A stretch of 64,000 bases of DNA from Bin87 sp026710825 (GTDB taxonomy: Bacteria; Chloroflexota; Dehalococcoidia; Lucifugimonadales; UBA3495): assembly GCA_965232815.1 (NCBI GenBank), contig OZ247427.1, positions 806,001-870,000 of the forward strand. The letters are read 5' to 3'. The notes below the pieces were generated by a model, which worked only from the letters and a program-made list of their open reading frames with translations, ran no database searches and was not told where the DNA came from. Positions 23,230 to 32,079 of the stretch are shown piece by piece (positions within the stretch are counted from its first letter, which is position 1; every line of letters begins with the position of its first letter). A program made the position numbers and the translations under genes.

Positions 23230-24672
23230 TCATCGCGGACGCCAGATGGAGTAACACCCGATGCTGAGGAAATTGACGATTCTGCTCCAAACAGTTCGTT
23301 TCGCGGGCGGCGCGCTTGATTCGAAACTCTCACCACCGGGAATGTGTGGAGGTTGACTGCCCCAGCGATATGTCGCCACCATCAGATTTCCGCCAACGAA
23401 AAATACCATGTAAACGAACACCGATACGGCGTGCCAGAGATACCCCACATTCAATCGTTGCATGACCTCTTCCGGAGATAAACCGAGGCTATCGGCATCA
23501 ACGGTCCAGGAGAGCAGCAAATTTTCACTTGGGAGCATATAGGGCACGTTGGGGGTCAAATACACGGCCAGCATGGTCACCGCGCCGACGGTGGCCGCAA
23601 CCGTGCCAACGATCAAGATAGCCCAGAGCAGGAATCGCCGATCCCGGTCCTGAGGGGCAACAGTGGAATCACGCATCACAAGAAGGATGATGAAAGCGGC
23701 GGCGAGGAATGCGAAGGCGACGCCCAGTTGGAGCACTATGGCTGTGTTAGTGATCACTGCGATCGTCGCGTAGATCAACCCCATGGGCAGCAGCACGACC
23801 ACTGCCGCCCGACGTATGGGATTTACGGTGTTGCGTTGCCGGCGGTACTGCCAATTCCAAAGGGCCAAGAACGCTCCTCCACCGACCATGGAAAGGGCCA
23901 AGTTGACCAGGAGCGCCAGGGCATAGGGCACGGGGGTGCCCATGAATTGCGCAATGGAACAAAAGCCATAGTGGTCGGTGTTGAGGGCGGCGCTTTGCAG
24001 GAGCGGCGTGGTCAGAAGGACAAACAAAGATACTGTGAAGAATTCGCAGAGATCAAACGGGCTCGACATCCTGAGGAAGGTCGCTCCCAACCTGACCCCG
24101 ACCACGGCGCCGATGTAGGCGATGGGCATCCACATTTCGTTCCAACCCAGGGAAGCCAGCAAGTAGGCGCCGCCGATGGTGGCGAACGCGGGCAGAAGGC
24201 AGCTGACAATGCCTTGAAAGACCGTTGGGGAGGACCGGCGGATTACACCCGCGGTTACAGGTTGGGCGAGATCCACTTCGGGTTCCCAAGATGACTCGGA
24301 AACCGAAGCCGTGGCCCGTTCGCCATCTCCGTCAACATATTCCAAATCAGTGTCGTCGGGTTGGCGCGGCGGATCGTCATCGAAACCAGCGAGCAACATC
24401 AACCCCTGCACTTCGGCAGGAGAGAGATTCAGGGCCCTGCCGAACACCTCGAGCCGCTCCCTGCTGGGACGCGTTGCTCCCGACTCCCAGCGGGACACTG
24501 TGGTATGGCTGTAACGCTGCGCGTAGTTGCTGTCAACAGAGGCCATTCGCCGCAGAAGTTCATCCTGTGTCAATCCACGGGCACCATCTACAGAAAGGAA
24601 AGATTCCCGATAGGCCCGCATCAACATGCCGACCTGCATGGCCTTGAAGCGTTGAGCGTCGCGTTCCAACAT
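23230..24672 (-). CDS. XRE-type HTH fused to a multi-pass membrane domain
   Basis: 480 residues from the ATG at 24672, preceded by GAGGGG; an ATG five codons earlier lacks a binding site. Residues about 10-95 form a lambda-repressor-like HTH: GLTQDELLRRMASVDSNYAQRYSHTTVSRWESGATRPSRE, where TTVSRWESGATRPSRE is the XRE recognition-helix signature, followed by LEVFGRALNLSPAEVQGLMLLAG. After a linker (about 95-140) come seven or eight hydrophobic segments (for example FATIGGAYLLASLGW, FFTVSLFVLLTTPLL, LIYATIAVITNTAIVLQLG, FVYMVFFVGGNLMVATYRWG). A DNA-binding domain tethered to the membrane could regulate in response to a membrane or external signal. Promoter and tandem direct repeat sit upstream. 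Confidence 0.8.
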   Translation of the reverse strand: MLERDAQRFKAMQVGMLMRAYRESFLSVDGARGLTQDELLRRMASVDSNYAQRYSHTTVSRWESGATRPSRERLEVFGRALNLSPAEVQGLMLLAGFDDDPPRQPDDTDLEYVDGDGERATASVSESSWEPEVDLAQPVTAGVIRRSSPTVFQGIVSCLLPAFATIGGAYLLASLGWNEMWMPIAYIGAVVGVRLGATFLRMSSPFDLCEFFTVSLFVLLTTPLLQSAALNTDHYGFCSIAQFMGTPVPYALALLVNLALSMVGGGAFLALWNWQYRRQRNTVNPIRRAAVVVLLPMGLIYATIAVITNTAIVLQLGVAFAFLAAAFIILLVMRDSTVAPQDRDRRFLLWAILIVGTVAATVGAVTMLAVYLTPNVPYMLPSENLLLSWTVDADSLGLSPEEVMQRLNVGYLWHAVSVFVYMVFFVGGNLMVATYRWGSQPPHIPGGESFESSAPPAKRTVWSRIVNFLSIGCYSIWRPR

Positions 24673-24690
24673 CCTAGCCCCTCGCATGTC

Positions 24691-24713
24691 GAGGTGAGAT
24701 TCAGAGGTGAGAT
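24691..24713 (-). promoter_or_regulatory. Tandem direct repeat, candidate operator for the membrane-bound regulator
   Basis: GAGGTGAGAT occurs at 24691-24700 and again at 24704-24713, between the start codon at 24672 and the predicted promoter at 24748-24776. Repeats 13 bp apart in this position suit autoregulation, which is inference. Confidence 0.4.
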
Positions 24714-24747
24714 ATTTTTCACATTACTTTCAAATTCAGATGTGCGC

Positions 24748-24776
24748 ATTATCTATTCATTGGGTTGATCTGACAA
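24748..24776 (-). promoter_or_regulatory. Predicted promoter TTGTCA-N17-GATAAT
   Basis: On the reverse strand TTGTCA (24776-24771) and GATAAT (24753-24748) are 17 bases apart, in the AT-rich region upstream of the membrane-bound HTH gene. Confidence 0.55.
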
Positions 24777-25353
24777 CCATGTTCAGTGCGGGGCGTCCGC
24801 CAGATTCCGCAACAAAACCAATAGAATATGTAATACAGATGCTCAGACTTACATTTTTTCGTCACAAAGTCAACGGTATTTGCAAAAGTGAGCCATTCAA
24901 TATTATGGATTTGAATACTATTTCAGAGCGGTCGGCGGCAAAAAAAGGCGTGATTTTGTACCGGATTCCGTGGAAGAGATCAAAAATGTTTGACCTGCAT
25001 CGGTTTACTAGCCCAATTTGTGCGCCTGCATTTTTAGATGCTGATACGTCATTGCGTTTGAGTCAGAGAATCACCGACGTAGACAAACGAGTGGCTCGTG
25101 AAGCGCGCACATGGGATACCGCCGCACGAGCTACCGTCACTCGATACGCGCATGTTGAGCCAGCGGATTTTCTGCGCCCACGGACAAGGGGCATTGGGGA
25201 GCCGAGGATGTGATGCACAAGCACCGGCGAGCGGGGACCATGAGGACCGGGCAACACACGACGGCCTCAACTGGCAACCGGCCCAGGGATGCCCTATACT
25301 GCCGACGATGACGAATACGCGATCTGTATCGCAGCGAATCCGCGGAGGTTGAC
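24777..25353. other. AT-rich intergenic region, no convincing gene
   Basis: The first 300 bp are far more AT-rich than the surroundings (runs such as ATTTTTTCG and GCAAAAAAAGGCG). A plus-strand frame of 168 codons runs through it (24707-25213), but its composition and lack of a ribosome binding site or family signature make it unlikely to be a gene. This could be a promoter-rich region or a relic of foreign DNA. Confidence 0.5.
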
Positions 25354-27108
25354 ATGGCCATTGGACTCAGGAGTTATCGCCCGGTGGTGGGCGGCGTCAC
25401 CCACATGGTGAGCACGGGGCATTACCTGGCGACTGCCGCGGGGTATCGCATACTGGAGCAGGGCGGCAACGCGATTGACGCCGGCGTGGCCGCGGGCATC
25501 GTGATCAACGTGACACTGCCGCAGTACACCAGCTTCGCGGGCGTTGCGCCCATCATCATTCACCACGCCGAATCAGGCGAGACCCGCGAAATCAGCGGCC
25601 TGGGCCGGTGGCCGGCCGAATCATCGATCGACTATTTCCGGCGGGAGCACGGCGGAGACATGCCGCACGGCGTGATGCGCACCGTGACGCCGGCGGCGCC
25701 GGACGCATGGATCACATCCCTGATCCGGTATGGGACGATGACGTTCGAGCAGGTGGTCACGCCAGCGTTGGAGATCGCAGAGGGCGGCTTTCCCATTCCG
25801 GCGACGCTGCACCGGGCGCTGGTGAGCAGTGGCGACAACATCATCCTGGACGAAGGGGACACGAGCCAGTGGACCAGCACGATGGAGATATTCTATCCCG
25901 GCGGAAAGGCGCTGGGCATCGGTGACCTGCTGGTGCAGAAAGACCTGGCGCGGACGTTCCGTCGGCTGATCCACGCCGAGCAATCGGTGAACGGGCAGGG
26001 CAGGGAGGCCGGCCTCCGCGCCGCTCGCGAACTGTTCTACAAGGGCGACATCGCAGAGGAGATGGTGTCGTTCATCCGCGGCCAGGGCGGCTGGCTGTCG
26101 ATGCAAGACCTGGCGGATTTCTCGGTGGGCGTGGACGCGCCGCCGATGATCGACTACAAGGGCATCGACGTTTACGCCTGCGGCCCGTGGTGCCAGGGCC
26201 CGATGAACCTGCACGCACTGCGAATACTGGAAGGTTGCGATCTGCAGGGCATGGGGCACAATTCAGCCGAGTACATACATACGGTGCTGGAAGCGCTGAA
26301 GCTGGCGTTCTCCGACCGGCACGCCTACTACGGTGACCCCGACTTTGTGGACGTGCCGATGGCGGGACTGCTGTCCCGCGAGTACGCGGACGTACGTCGC
26401 AGGGAGATCGATCGCAACCGTGCGAATCCGGAGATGCCGCTGGCCGGGGATCCGTGGGCTCACCAGCAGGGAGGCGTCCGGTACGGAGCGAAGCAGCCCG
26501 AGGCGGTGGCAGGGCCGTTGTCTGCGGATACGTCGTACATCTGCGCTGTGGACCGCTGGGGCAACGCGTTCTCGGCTACCCCGAGCGACGGTTTCGGCGG
26601 CGCGCCCATCGTGCCCGGGCTGGGATTCATGGTGTCGGCGCGCGGCGCGCAGAACTGGCTGGACGAGGACCATCCCTGCAGCCTGGAACCGGGCAAGCGG
26701 CCTCGGCTGACGCCCAATCCGGCGATGGCGTTCAAGGACGGGAAGCCCTGGCTGCCGTTCGGCACGCCGGGCGGCGACGTGCAGCCTCAGTCCATGGTGC
26801 AGATGTTCCTGAACGTGGCTGAGTTCGGCATGGACGTGCAGCAGGCCATCGAGGCGCCGCGGGCATCGACCTGGAGCTTCCCCAACTCGTTCTGGCCCCA
26901 CGCGTACCGGCCGGGGCTGGTGGGCGTGGAGTCGCGCATCGATCCGTCGGTGGTGGACGACCTGCGGAAGCGGGGCCACGACGTCGACGTCTGGAACGAG
27001 TGGACGCCACGCATGGGTTCCCTGTGCGCCATTGAGATCGACCGGGAACGGGGAACGATGTACGGCGGAGCGGACCTGCGGCGGGACGGTTACGCCATGG
27101 GGCGGTAG
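25354..27108 (+). CDS. Gamma-glutamyltransferase family protein
   Basis: A 584-residue N-terminal-nucleophile hydrolase of the GGT family, normally made as a precursor that cleaves itself to expose a threonine. The N-terminal HMVSTGHYLATAAGYRILEQGGNAIDAGVAA is the usual large-subunit start, with APIIIHHAESGETREI and ALEIAEGGFPI. The likely nucleophile is Thr393 in SADTSYICAVDRWGNAFSAT, where classical enzymes have TTHYSVVD, so the motif is relaxed. GFGGAPIVPGLGFMVSARG and GTPGGDVQPQSMVQ match the small subunit. No signal peptide is visible, so it is probably cytoplasmic. Substrate may differ from glutathione. The start ATG at 25354 is preceded by a modest GGAGG at 25344-25348. Confidence 0.9.
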   Translation: MAIGLRSYRPVVGGVTHMVSTGHYLATAAGYRILEQGGNAIDAGVAAGIVINVTLPQYTSFAGVAPIIIHHAESGETREISGLGRWPAESSIDYFRREHGGDMPHGVMRTVTPAAPDAWITSLIRYGTMTFEQVVTPALEIAEGGFPIPATLHRALVSSGDNIILDEGDTSQWTSTMEIFYPGGKALGIGDLLVQKDLARTFRRLIHAEQSVNGQGREAGLRAARELFYKGDIAEEMVSFIRGQGGWLSMQDLADFSVGVDAPPMIDYKGIDVYACGPWCQGPMNLHALRILEGCDLQGMGHNSAEYIHTVLEALKLAFSDRHAYYGDPDFVDVPMAGLLSREYADVRRREIDRNRANPEMPLAGDPWAHQQGGVRYGAKQPEAVAGPLSADTSYICAVDRWGNAFSATPSDGFGGAPIVPGLGFMVSARGAQNWLDEDHPCSLEPGKRPRLTPNPAMAFKDGKPWLPFGTPGGDVQPQSMVQMFLNVAEFGMDVQQAIEAPRASTWSFPNSFWPHAYRPGLVGVESRIDPSVVDDLRKRGHDVDVWNEWTPRMGSLCAIEIDRERGTMYGGADLRRDGYAMGR

Positions 27109-27136
27109 TCCGGCGACCACACCGGATGTTTTTCGA

Positions 27137-27158
27137 GGGGCGACGCATGCGTCGCCCC
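27137..27158. repeat. 22-bp perfect palindrome, second copy
   Basis: GGGGCGACGCA is followed by its exact reverse complement, then TACG. It shares 20 bases with the palindrome at 720-739. It lies 28 bp after the gamma-glutamyltransferase-like gene. Confidence 0.75.
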
Positions 27159-27375
27159 TACGTTTTGGTCGATTAGAAATTATTTTTCGCGCTGCCCCGC
27201 ACGGGTGGGACGATGATCCTCGAGCGGGTGTTTGGGCCGAGGGGTAGTGAGGGGATGGATGGGATGGCGGCCCGGAAGGCGGAGTTGCAAGAGGCGTTTC
27301 AGTGGGGACGGCCTGCGCGTGTACCCGCCGGATGATCCGCGGCAGGAGAGGTTGGAGGAGTGGTCGCCGCCGAGG

Positions 27376-29058
27376 CTAGGCGGCCGCTCGTTCATCGGCG
27401 ATACTCGCTTCCAACATGGGTTTGACAGCGAGTTTGGCCGCTTCCAAGTCCGGCACAAGGTGCTCCGGCGCCACACGATCCAGGAAGCCCAGTGATCTCA
27501 TTTTTTCACCGATTTGATCTCGCATCCCTGCGATAACGAAATGCTGCCTTCCCCGGCCGGCAGCCGCGTTGATAAGTCTGCCCATGGTGACCGCCGCCGT
27601 GTCGTCTACGTATTCAGTCTGGGTGAGGTCGAATATCAACGCCTGATAACCGCCGACGTCCCTTCCCACTATGCGACCAATCTCACGGGCCGAGGCAACG
27701 GATACACGGTCTGGGAATTTCACCAGGCCGGTTCTGGCCTCAAACGGATCGTCAAGGTCCGCGTCAGGCCCGAGAATTTGCGCGTCGAGCAACGGGACGG
27801 AGACCATCCTGGGCACCTCGAACGCCTCGAGGTCGCGGGAGTTTACGAACATGCTGACCACAAAGCCGATCAGCAAACCGGTGACGACGTCCACGAAGAT
27901 GATCATGAATACGGTCAGGACCATGACGAACCAGAAACCGGTCGGGGCGCGGTGCAGGCGGGAAAGGAGACGCCAGTCGATGATCCTGAGGCCGTTGGAG
28001 ATGAGAATGCAGGCCAGGACTGCCTTGGGTATCAGTGAGATCAACGAACTCAAACCACTGAGCAGAGTAAGGGCCACCGCCGCGGTGACGGTGAGATTGG
28101 AAACGAAGGTCCTGCCTCCGGCGTACGAATTGGCCAACGTTCCCTGCCCGGTGCCGCCGGGCATGCCGCCAATCAGTCCGGCTGCGACATTGCCCATCCC
28201 ATGGGCGAAGATGATCCGATTGGCCTGCTGCTGACGGCCGGAGATGGACTCAACCAGCATCGATGCGGTCATGTTACCGAGGGAACTCAGTGTCGCGATC
28301 ATGAAGGCAGGCTGTACCGCGCGCAGCAGAAAGTCCACGGAAAATTCGGGCCACTGCGGCACGGGTATGCCCGCTGAGATTGGGCCAACCGCTGGCGAGC
28401 CGGTCACCCAGAACACTCCTGCCAGCGTGCCGGCAATCAGCAGCATGAGCTGGGACGGAGCGAGACGTGTCAGCGGGCCGCGCCACAGGAACAGGACCGA
28501 CAGGCTGATCACCGATATGATCACGGCATCCAGATTCGCGTGGGCAATTGTGGAGGGCAGGGCCTGCAACGCTCCGGGGAGGCCCCCACCCACCTTGGCG
28601 CCTCCCATTGCCGGCGCGATTTGGGTAGTTATCAGCAACAGGCCAACGCCGGTGAAATACCCGTTGAGCAATGATATTGGCAGATAGGAGATGTACCGAC
28701 CCAGACGCAATGCGCCGAAAGCCATTTGGATCACGCCGGCGAGCATTCCGATGGCGAGGGCTTCAGCTATGCTGTTGGCGTATTCGGCGACGACCACAGC
28801 CATGATGATGGACACATTGGTGTTGACGCCCGAGATCAAGCCCCGGGTGTTGCCAACGAGGGCGCCGAAAATTCCGATGGCCAGGACACCGTACAGCGCC
28901 GCGACCGGCCCCAATCCGGACAACTCCCCCAGACTCAGGGAAGCCGGGATCGCCAGGGCGCTGGCCACAAGACCGCCCGTGATGTCGCCCCGGAGGTCCG
29001 GCAATCGATAACTGATCGAGGTCGGGAATTGCCGCCTCACATGTGTTGTTATGCGCAT
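27376..29058 (-). CDS. SulP family anion transporter with STAS domain
   Basis: 560 residues. An N-terminal transporter core with around 12-14 membrane segments begins DLRGDITGGLVASALAIPASLSLGELSGLGP, close to the SulP signature, and includes GMPGGTGQGTLANSYAGGRT in the substrate-binding half-helix region, and AVLACILISNGLRIIDW. The cytoplasmic STAS domain covers about residues 440-555 (VKFPDRVSVASAREIG, LIFDLTQTEYVDDTAAVTMGRL). SulP proteins carry sulfate, bicarbonate or other anions; the cargo cannot be read. The gene is read toward the GGT-like gene and is followed by gene-free DNA. Confidence 0.92.
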   Translation of the reverse strand: MRITTHVRRQFPTSISYRLPDLRGDITGGLVASALAIPASLSLGELSGLGPVAALYGVLAIGIFGALVGNTRGLISGVNTNVSIIMAVVVAEYANSIAEALAIGMLAGVIQMAFGALRLGRYISYLPISLLNGYFTGVGLLLITTQIAPAMGGAKVGGGLPGALQALPSTIAHANLDAVIISVISLSVLFLWRGPLTRLAPSQLMLLIAGTLAGVFWVTGSPAVGPISAGIPVPQWPEFSVDFLLRAVQPAFMIATLSSLGNMTASMLVESISGRQQQANRIIFAHGMGNVAAGLIGGMPGGTGQGTLANSYAGGRTFVSNLTVTAAVALTLLSGLSSLISLIPKAVLACILISNGLRIIDWRLLSRLHRAPTGFWFVMVLTVFMIIFVDVVTGLLIGFVVSMFVNSRDLEAFEVPRMVSVPLLDAQILGPDADLDDPFEARTGLVKFPDRVSVASAREIGRIVGRDVGGYQALIFDLTQTEYVDDTAAVTMGRLINAAAGRGRQHFVIAGMRDQIGEKMRSLGFLDRVAPEHLVPDLEAAKLAVKPMLEASIADERAAA

Positions 29059-29889
29059 GGATTCTTATTGGGACTATGAGATTGTTAGTTATGATCTCCA
29101 GTGTATAACGGGTTTTGCATTCATGGAACCATTGGCGGCGCCATCAAATTTGCGAGGGATCATCGGATCGGGTTCCTTGCGATATGGCGCACCTGCATTG
29201 ACCACGTTATCCGAGGCCGGTTCGCGGATGGGTCGCCCGCCCTGGCAAGGAACGGCGAGTGGCATGCCGGCATAGTGGGAGGTGGAGCGCCCTGGAGCAT
29301 GCCGAACTCGAGTCGGCGACCGACGAACCCGCGCCGGATGCCGACGACGCGAGACACAAACCCCGGACTTTGTCCGATTTCATCGCCCAGTGGATGCATG
29401 CGGAAAACCGGCTCTCCGTTGGGGCAGGCGTGACAGAGGTCATCCTCGTCCAGATACGCTCGGCGAAACGAGACAACAGCACTATACGATCCGAGGCGAT
29501 ATTACCAGTGTTGAATGTGGCATACAATTGCCTGTTGGGTGATCTCAGGGTATTTCGATTGTCGCCAGACCGAGAACGTGTGTGGAGCTCAACGCGGTTT
29601 TGAAAACACCGTCCGCTCGTGGTTCGACAGGCCCACCATGAGCGGACTGGGGCGGCAGCGTGTAAATAATCGAAAACCGTGAGGTGATCTGCCCTGACCA
29701 TTTGCCTTATCACTACGCAGCAAGAATCACATTGGCGCGGGACAGCAGTTGTGACATTTTTGGCAGTGTTGGCGGGGTTGATTCGGACCAAGAACCGGAG
29801 ACGGAGACGGCGGTCGTTGCGGTGCAGGCGAGTAAGGGTTGATATAATCGGGGGCGATCAGACGAACTTGGAAAAGAGGAGGCGGCGAG
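29059..29889. other. Intergenic region with REP-like element, no convincing gene
   Basis: About 830 bp between the divergent SulP and SMP-30 genes. Several overlapping frames exist on both strands (the longest 194 codons, reverse strand) but none has a signature or a ribosome binding site. It holds the dispersed element at 29599-29680. Confidence 0.55.
29599..29680. repeat. REP-like dispersed element, second full copy
   Basis: The first 50 bp match 604-653 (TGAAAACACCGTCC, TCGTGGTTCGACAGGC, CCATGAGCGGACT). The following part, ACTGGGGCGGCAGCGTGTA then AATAATCGAAA, matches 22977-23001. This copy therefore joins the two halves seen separately elsewhere and may be the fullest form of the repeat. 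Confidence 0.75.
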
Positions 29890-30789
29890 ATGGCTGACGA
29901 CTTGGGCGGACTGCTGGCAGAGACGGAGTTGACGTTGTTGGATGGGGGGTTGGATCGTACCGAGGGGCCGCTGTGGCACCCGGGCGGGTACCTGACGTTT
30001 GTTGACCTGGCGCGGGAGCAGCTTTTGAAGTGGGACCCGAACACTGGCGAGACCACGGTGGTGCGGGAAAACACGGGCGAGGGGAATGGCTGCACGTTCG
30101 ACCGGCAGGGCAACCTGCTGATGTGCGAGGGAGCCGACCATCGCTGCGTTACACGGATGGACGCCGATGGCAAAATCACGACGATTGCGGACCGGTGGGA
30201 CGGCAAGCGGTTCAACAAACCGAACGACGTGATCTGCCGAACGGACGGGACCATCTATTTCACCGACCCGCATCTGCGATTCCCGGAGGAGCGGCGGGAG
30301 ATTCCGTTTGCGGGCATTTACCGGCTCGACACGGCGGGGAACGTCCACCTGGCCACGGATGAGTGCGAATACGCCAACGGGCTGGCGCTGTCGCCGGACG
30401 AATCGGTGATGTACGTGGCGATCAGCCGGGCCGAGATGGCCGACTTTGATCGGGAGGAGAGCGGCGAGTTCTGCCCAAACCGGCGCATCCGCGCGTTCGA
30501 CGTGGCGGCAGACGGGACGCTGAGCGGGAACCGGATCCTGATCGAGATGGGCTCGACGGCTCCGGGAGTGCCGGACGGCATGAAAGTGGACACAGCCGGC
30601 AACGTATGGTGCACCGGGTCGGGCGGGGTGTGGATCGTGTCGCCGGAGGGTGAGCAGTTGGGCGTGCTGGAGACACCCGAGGTTACGCGGAATATCTGCT
30701 TCGGCGGCGACGACATGCGGACGCTGTTTCTAACGTCGGGCGCGTCGCTGTACAGCATACGGGTTACAACACCGGGGATTAGAGCATAA
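29890..30789 (+). CDS. SMP-30/gluconolactonase/LRE family beta-propeller protein
   Basis: A 299-residue six-bladed beta-propeller of the SMP-30 group, typically a calcium-dependent lactonase. RTEGPLWHPGGYLTFVDL places the metal-binding Glu25; KPNDVICRTDGTIYFTDP holds the conserved Asn-Asp; NGLALSPDESVMYVA and VPDGMKVDTAGNVWC hold the third ligand (Asp). AGAGGAGG about 11 bases before the ATG fixes the start. The next gene (a flavin-binding protein) begins three bases after the stop, so the two are probably co-transcribed and translationally coupled. Confidence 0.92.
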   Translation: MADDLGGLLAETELTLLDGGLDRTEGPLWHPGGYLTFVDLAREQLLKWDPNTGETTVVRENTGEGNGCTFDRQGNLLMCEGADHRCVTRMDADGKITTIADRWDGKRFNKPNDVICRTDGTIYFTDPHLRFPEERREIPFAGIYRLDTAGNVHLATDECEYANGLALSPDESVMYVAISRAEMADFDREESGEFCPNRRIRAFDVAADGTLSGNRILIEMGSTAPGVPDGMKVDTAGNVWCTGSGGVWIVSPEGEQLGVLETPEVTRNICFGGDDMRTLFLTSGASLYSIRVTTPGIRA

Positions 30790-30792
30790 CGA

Positions 30793-31371
30793 GTGAAAAT
30801 CACCGAACGCACTCGCATCAGAAATCATCCCGAACGGGCAGTCCCCGAAGAGACGGAAGAGATCCTGTCCCAGGGGATGGTCGCTCACCTGGGCTTCATA
30901 CAGGACGGCGTCCCGTTCGTCATTCCGTTCAGCTACCACTACGATGCCGAAACTCCCGACCTGATTTACCTGCACGGTTCGGTTAGCAGCCGGGCTTTGA
31001 AGCACATGGCCTCGGGCGCGCCGGTTTGCATCACGGTTACGCTGACCGACGGTCTGGTGTATTCCCGCAAGGCGATGAACCACTCCATGAACTACCGGTG
31101 CGCGACGGTGTTCGGCGTCGCGCGCGAAATCACAGACGAGACCGAAAAGTTCGACCTCTTCGCAAAGATGGTGCAACGGTACTTCCCCGGCCGCGCGGTG
31201 GGGAAAGACTATAACGCGCCGGCCCCCGGCGACCTGGGAGCCACCGCACTGGTGGAAGTGCAGATTGCAGAGTGGAGCGCCAAGGCCAGGCGCGGGAACC
31301 CCACGGGGCCGGACGACGACAAGCGGGACGCGCTGGGGTCGGCCGGCGTGATTGACTTCCGCGAGTTGTAG
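30793..31371 (+). CDS. Pyridoxamine 5'-phosphate oxidase family / flavin-nucleotide-binding protein
   Basis: 192 residues starting at GTG 30793, three bases after the SMP-30 stop. KITERTRIRNHPERAVPEE opens the protein; VAHLGFIQDGVPFVIPFSYHY is the first split-barrel pair, LIYLHGSVSSRALKHM the strand and helix holding the flavin phosphate, and VCITVTLTDGLVYSRKAMNHSMNYRCATVFG the strands that follow. This is the NimA-like or flavin-nucleotide-binding subgroup, different from the shorter split-barrel protein at 3742-4251. It probably reduces or sequesters a small molecule using FMN. A GNAT gene starts 20 bp downstream, so a three-gene operon is likely. Confidence 0.88.
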   Translation: MKITERTRIRNHPERAVPEETEEILSQGMVAHLGFIQDGVPFVIPFSYHYDAETPDLIYLHGSVSSRALKHMASGAPVCITVTLTDGLVYSRKAMNHSMNYRCATVFGVAREITDETEKFDLFAKMVQRYFPGRAVGKDYNAPAPGDLGATALVEVQIAEWSAKARRGNPTGPDDDKRDALGSAGVIDFREL

Positions 31372-31391
31372 CGCCGGGCCGTGGGTACAGG

Positions 31392-31955
31392 TTGGTGGTG
31401 CGGATAGTCAACCTCGCAGACGCGGGGGACGTTGCCATCCGGGAAGCCGCCGCGCTGCTGGTGGAGGGGTTCGCCGAGCACTGGCCGGAGGCGTGGCCCG
31501 ATCTGGATGCGGCGGCACGAACGGTTGACGAAGCGTTGCTTGACGGCCGGATCGCTCGCGTGGCAGTTGGTGATGATGGCGATGTCCTGGGGTGGTCAGC
31601 CGCGGAACCGCTGTACAACGGGAACGTGTGGGAGTTGACGGTGCTGGTGGTGCGGCCGACGTTGCAGAGGCAGGGCATCGGGCGGGCGTTGGTGGAGGAC
31701 ATGGAGGAACGGGTGCGGGTGCGCGGCGGGTTGACCATCTGGCTGGGTTCGGATGATGAGGACGACATGACGTCGCTTGCGGGCGTGGATTTGTTCCCTG
31801 ATCCGCTGGAGCACCTGGCGCGCATCAAAGACCGGAAGGGGCATCCGTTTGAGTTCTACCGGAAGATGGGGTTCTCGGTCGCGGGGGTGCTGCCGGACGC
31901 CAACGGCATGGGGAAGCCGGACATCTTCCTGGCGAAATCAGTGGCGCGCCGGTAA
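31392..31955 (+). CDS. GNAT family N-acetyltransferase
   Basis: 187 residues. ELTVLVVRPTLQRQGIGRALVEDMEERV is the acetyl-CoA-binding motif A (R-x-x-G-I-G-x-A), followed by the strand LTIWLGSDDEDDMTSL and the C-terminal EFYRKMGFSVAGVLPDANGMGKPDIFLAK typical of the fold. Start is ambiguous: TTG 31392, GTG 31395 and GTG 31398 are consecutive in frame, and no strong binding site distinguishes them. It is the third gene of the SMP-30/flavin-protein/GNAT run. It resembles aminoglycoside acetyltransferase-like GNATs, but the acceptor is unknown. Confidence 0.88.
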   Translation: MVVRIVNLADAGDVAIREAAALLVEGFAEHWPEAWPDLDAAARTVDEALLDGRIARVAVGDDGDVLGWSAAEPLYNGNVWELTVLVVRPTLQRQGIGRALVEDMEERVRVRGGLTIWLGSDDEDDMTSLAGVDLFPDPLEHLARIKDRKGHPFEFYRKMGFSVAGVLPDANGMGKPDIFLAKSVARR

Positions 31956-32079
31956 GCGGCGGCGATTTGTGGTAAAACTAGGGTACGTCAACAATTGACC
32001 GGTTTTGCGCCACCGGATTCCCGCTATCGGGGGAATGACGGTATCTGAGAACCGCAACGCGAACTACGAGGAGGCTCTG

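Noticed and set aside
24707..25213. Plus-strand open frame of 168 codons in the AT-rich region
   Set aside because: Composition unlike the neighbours, no binding site, no recognisable motif; it begins inside the promoter of the reverse-strand regulator.
29207..29791. Reverse-strand open frame of 194 codons between SulP and SMP-30 genes
   Set aside because: It runs through the REP-like repeat, has no signature and is matched by overlapping frames on the other strand.
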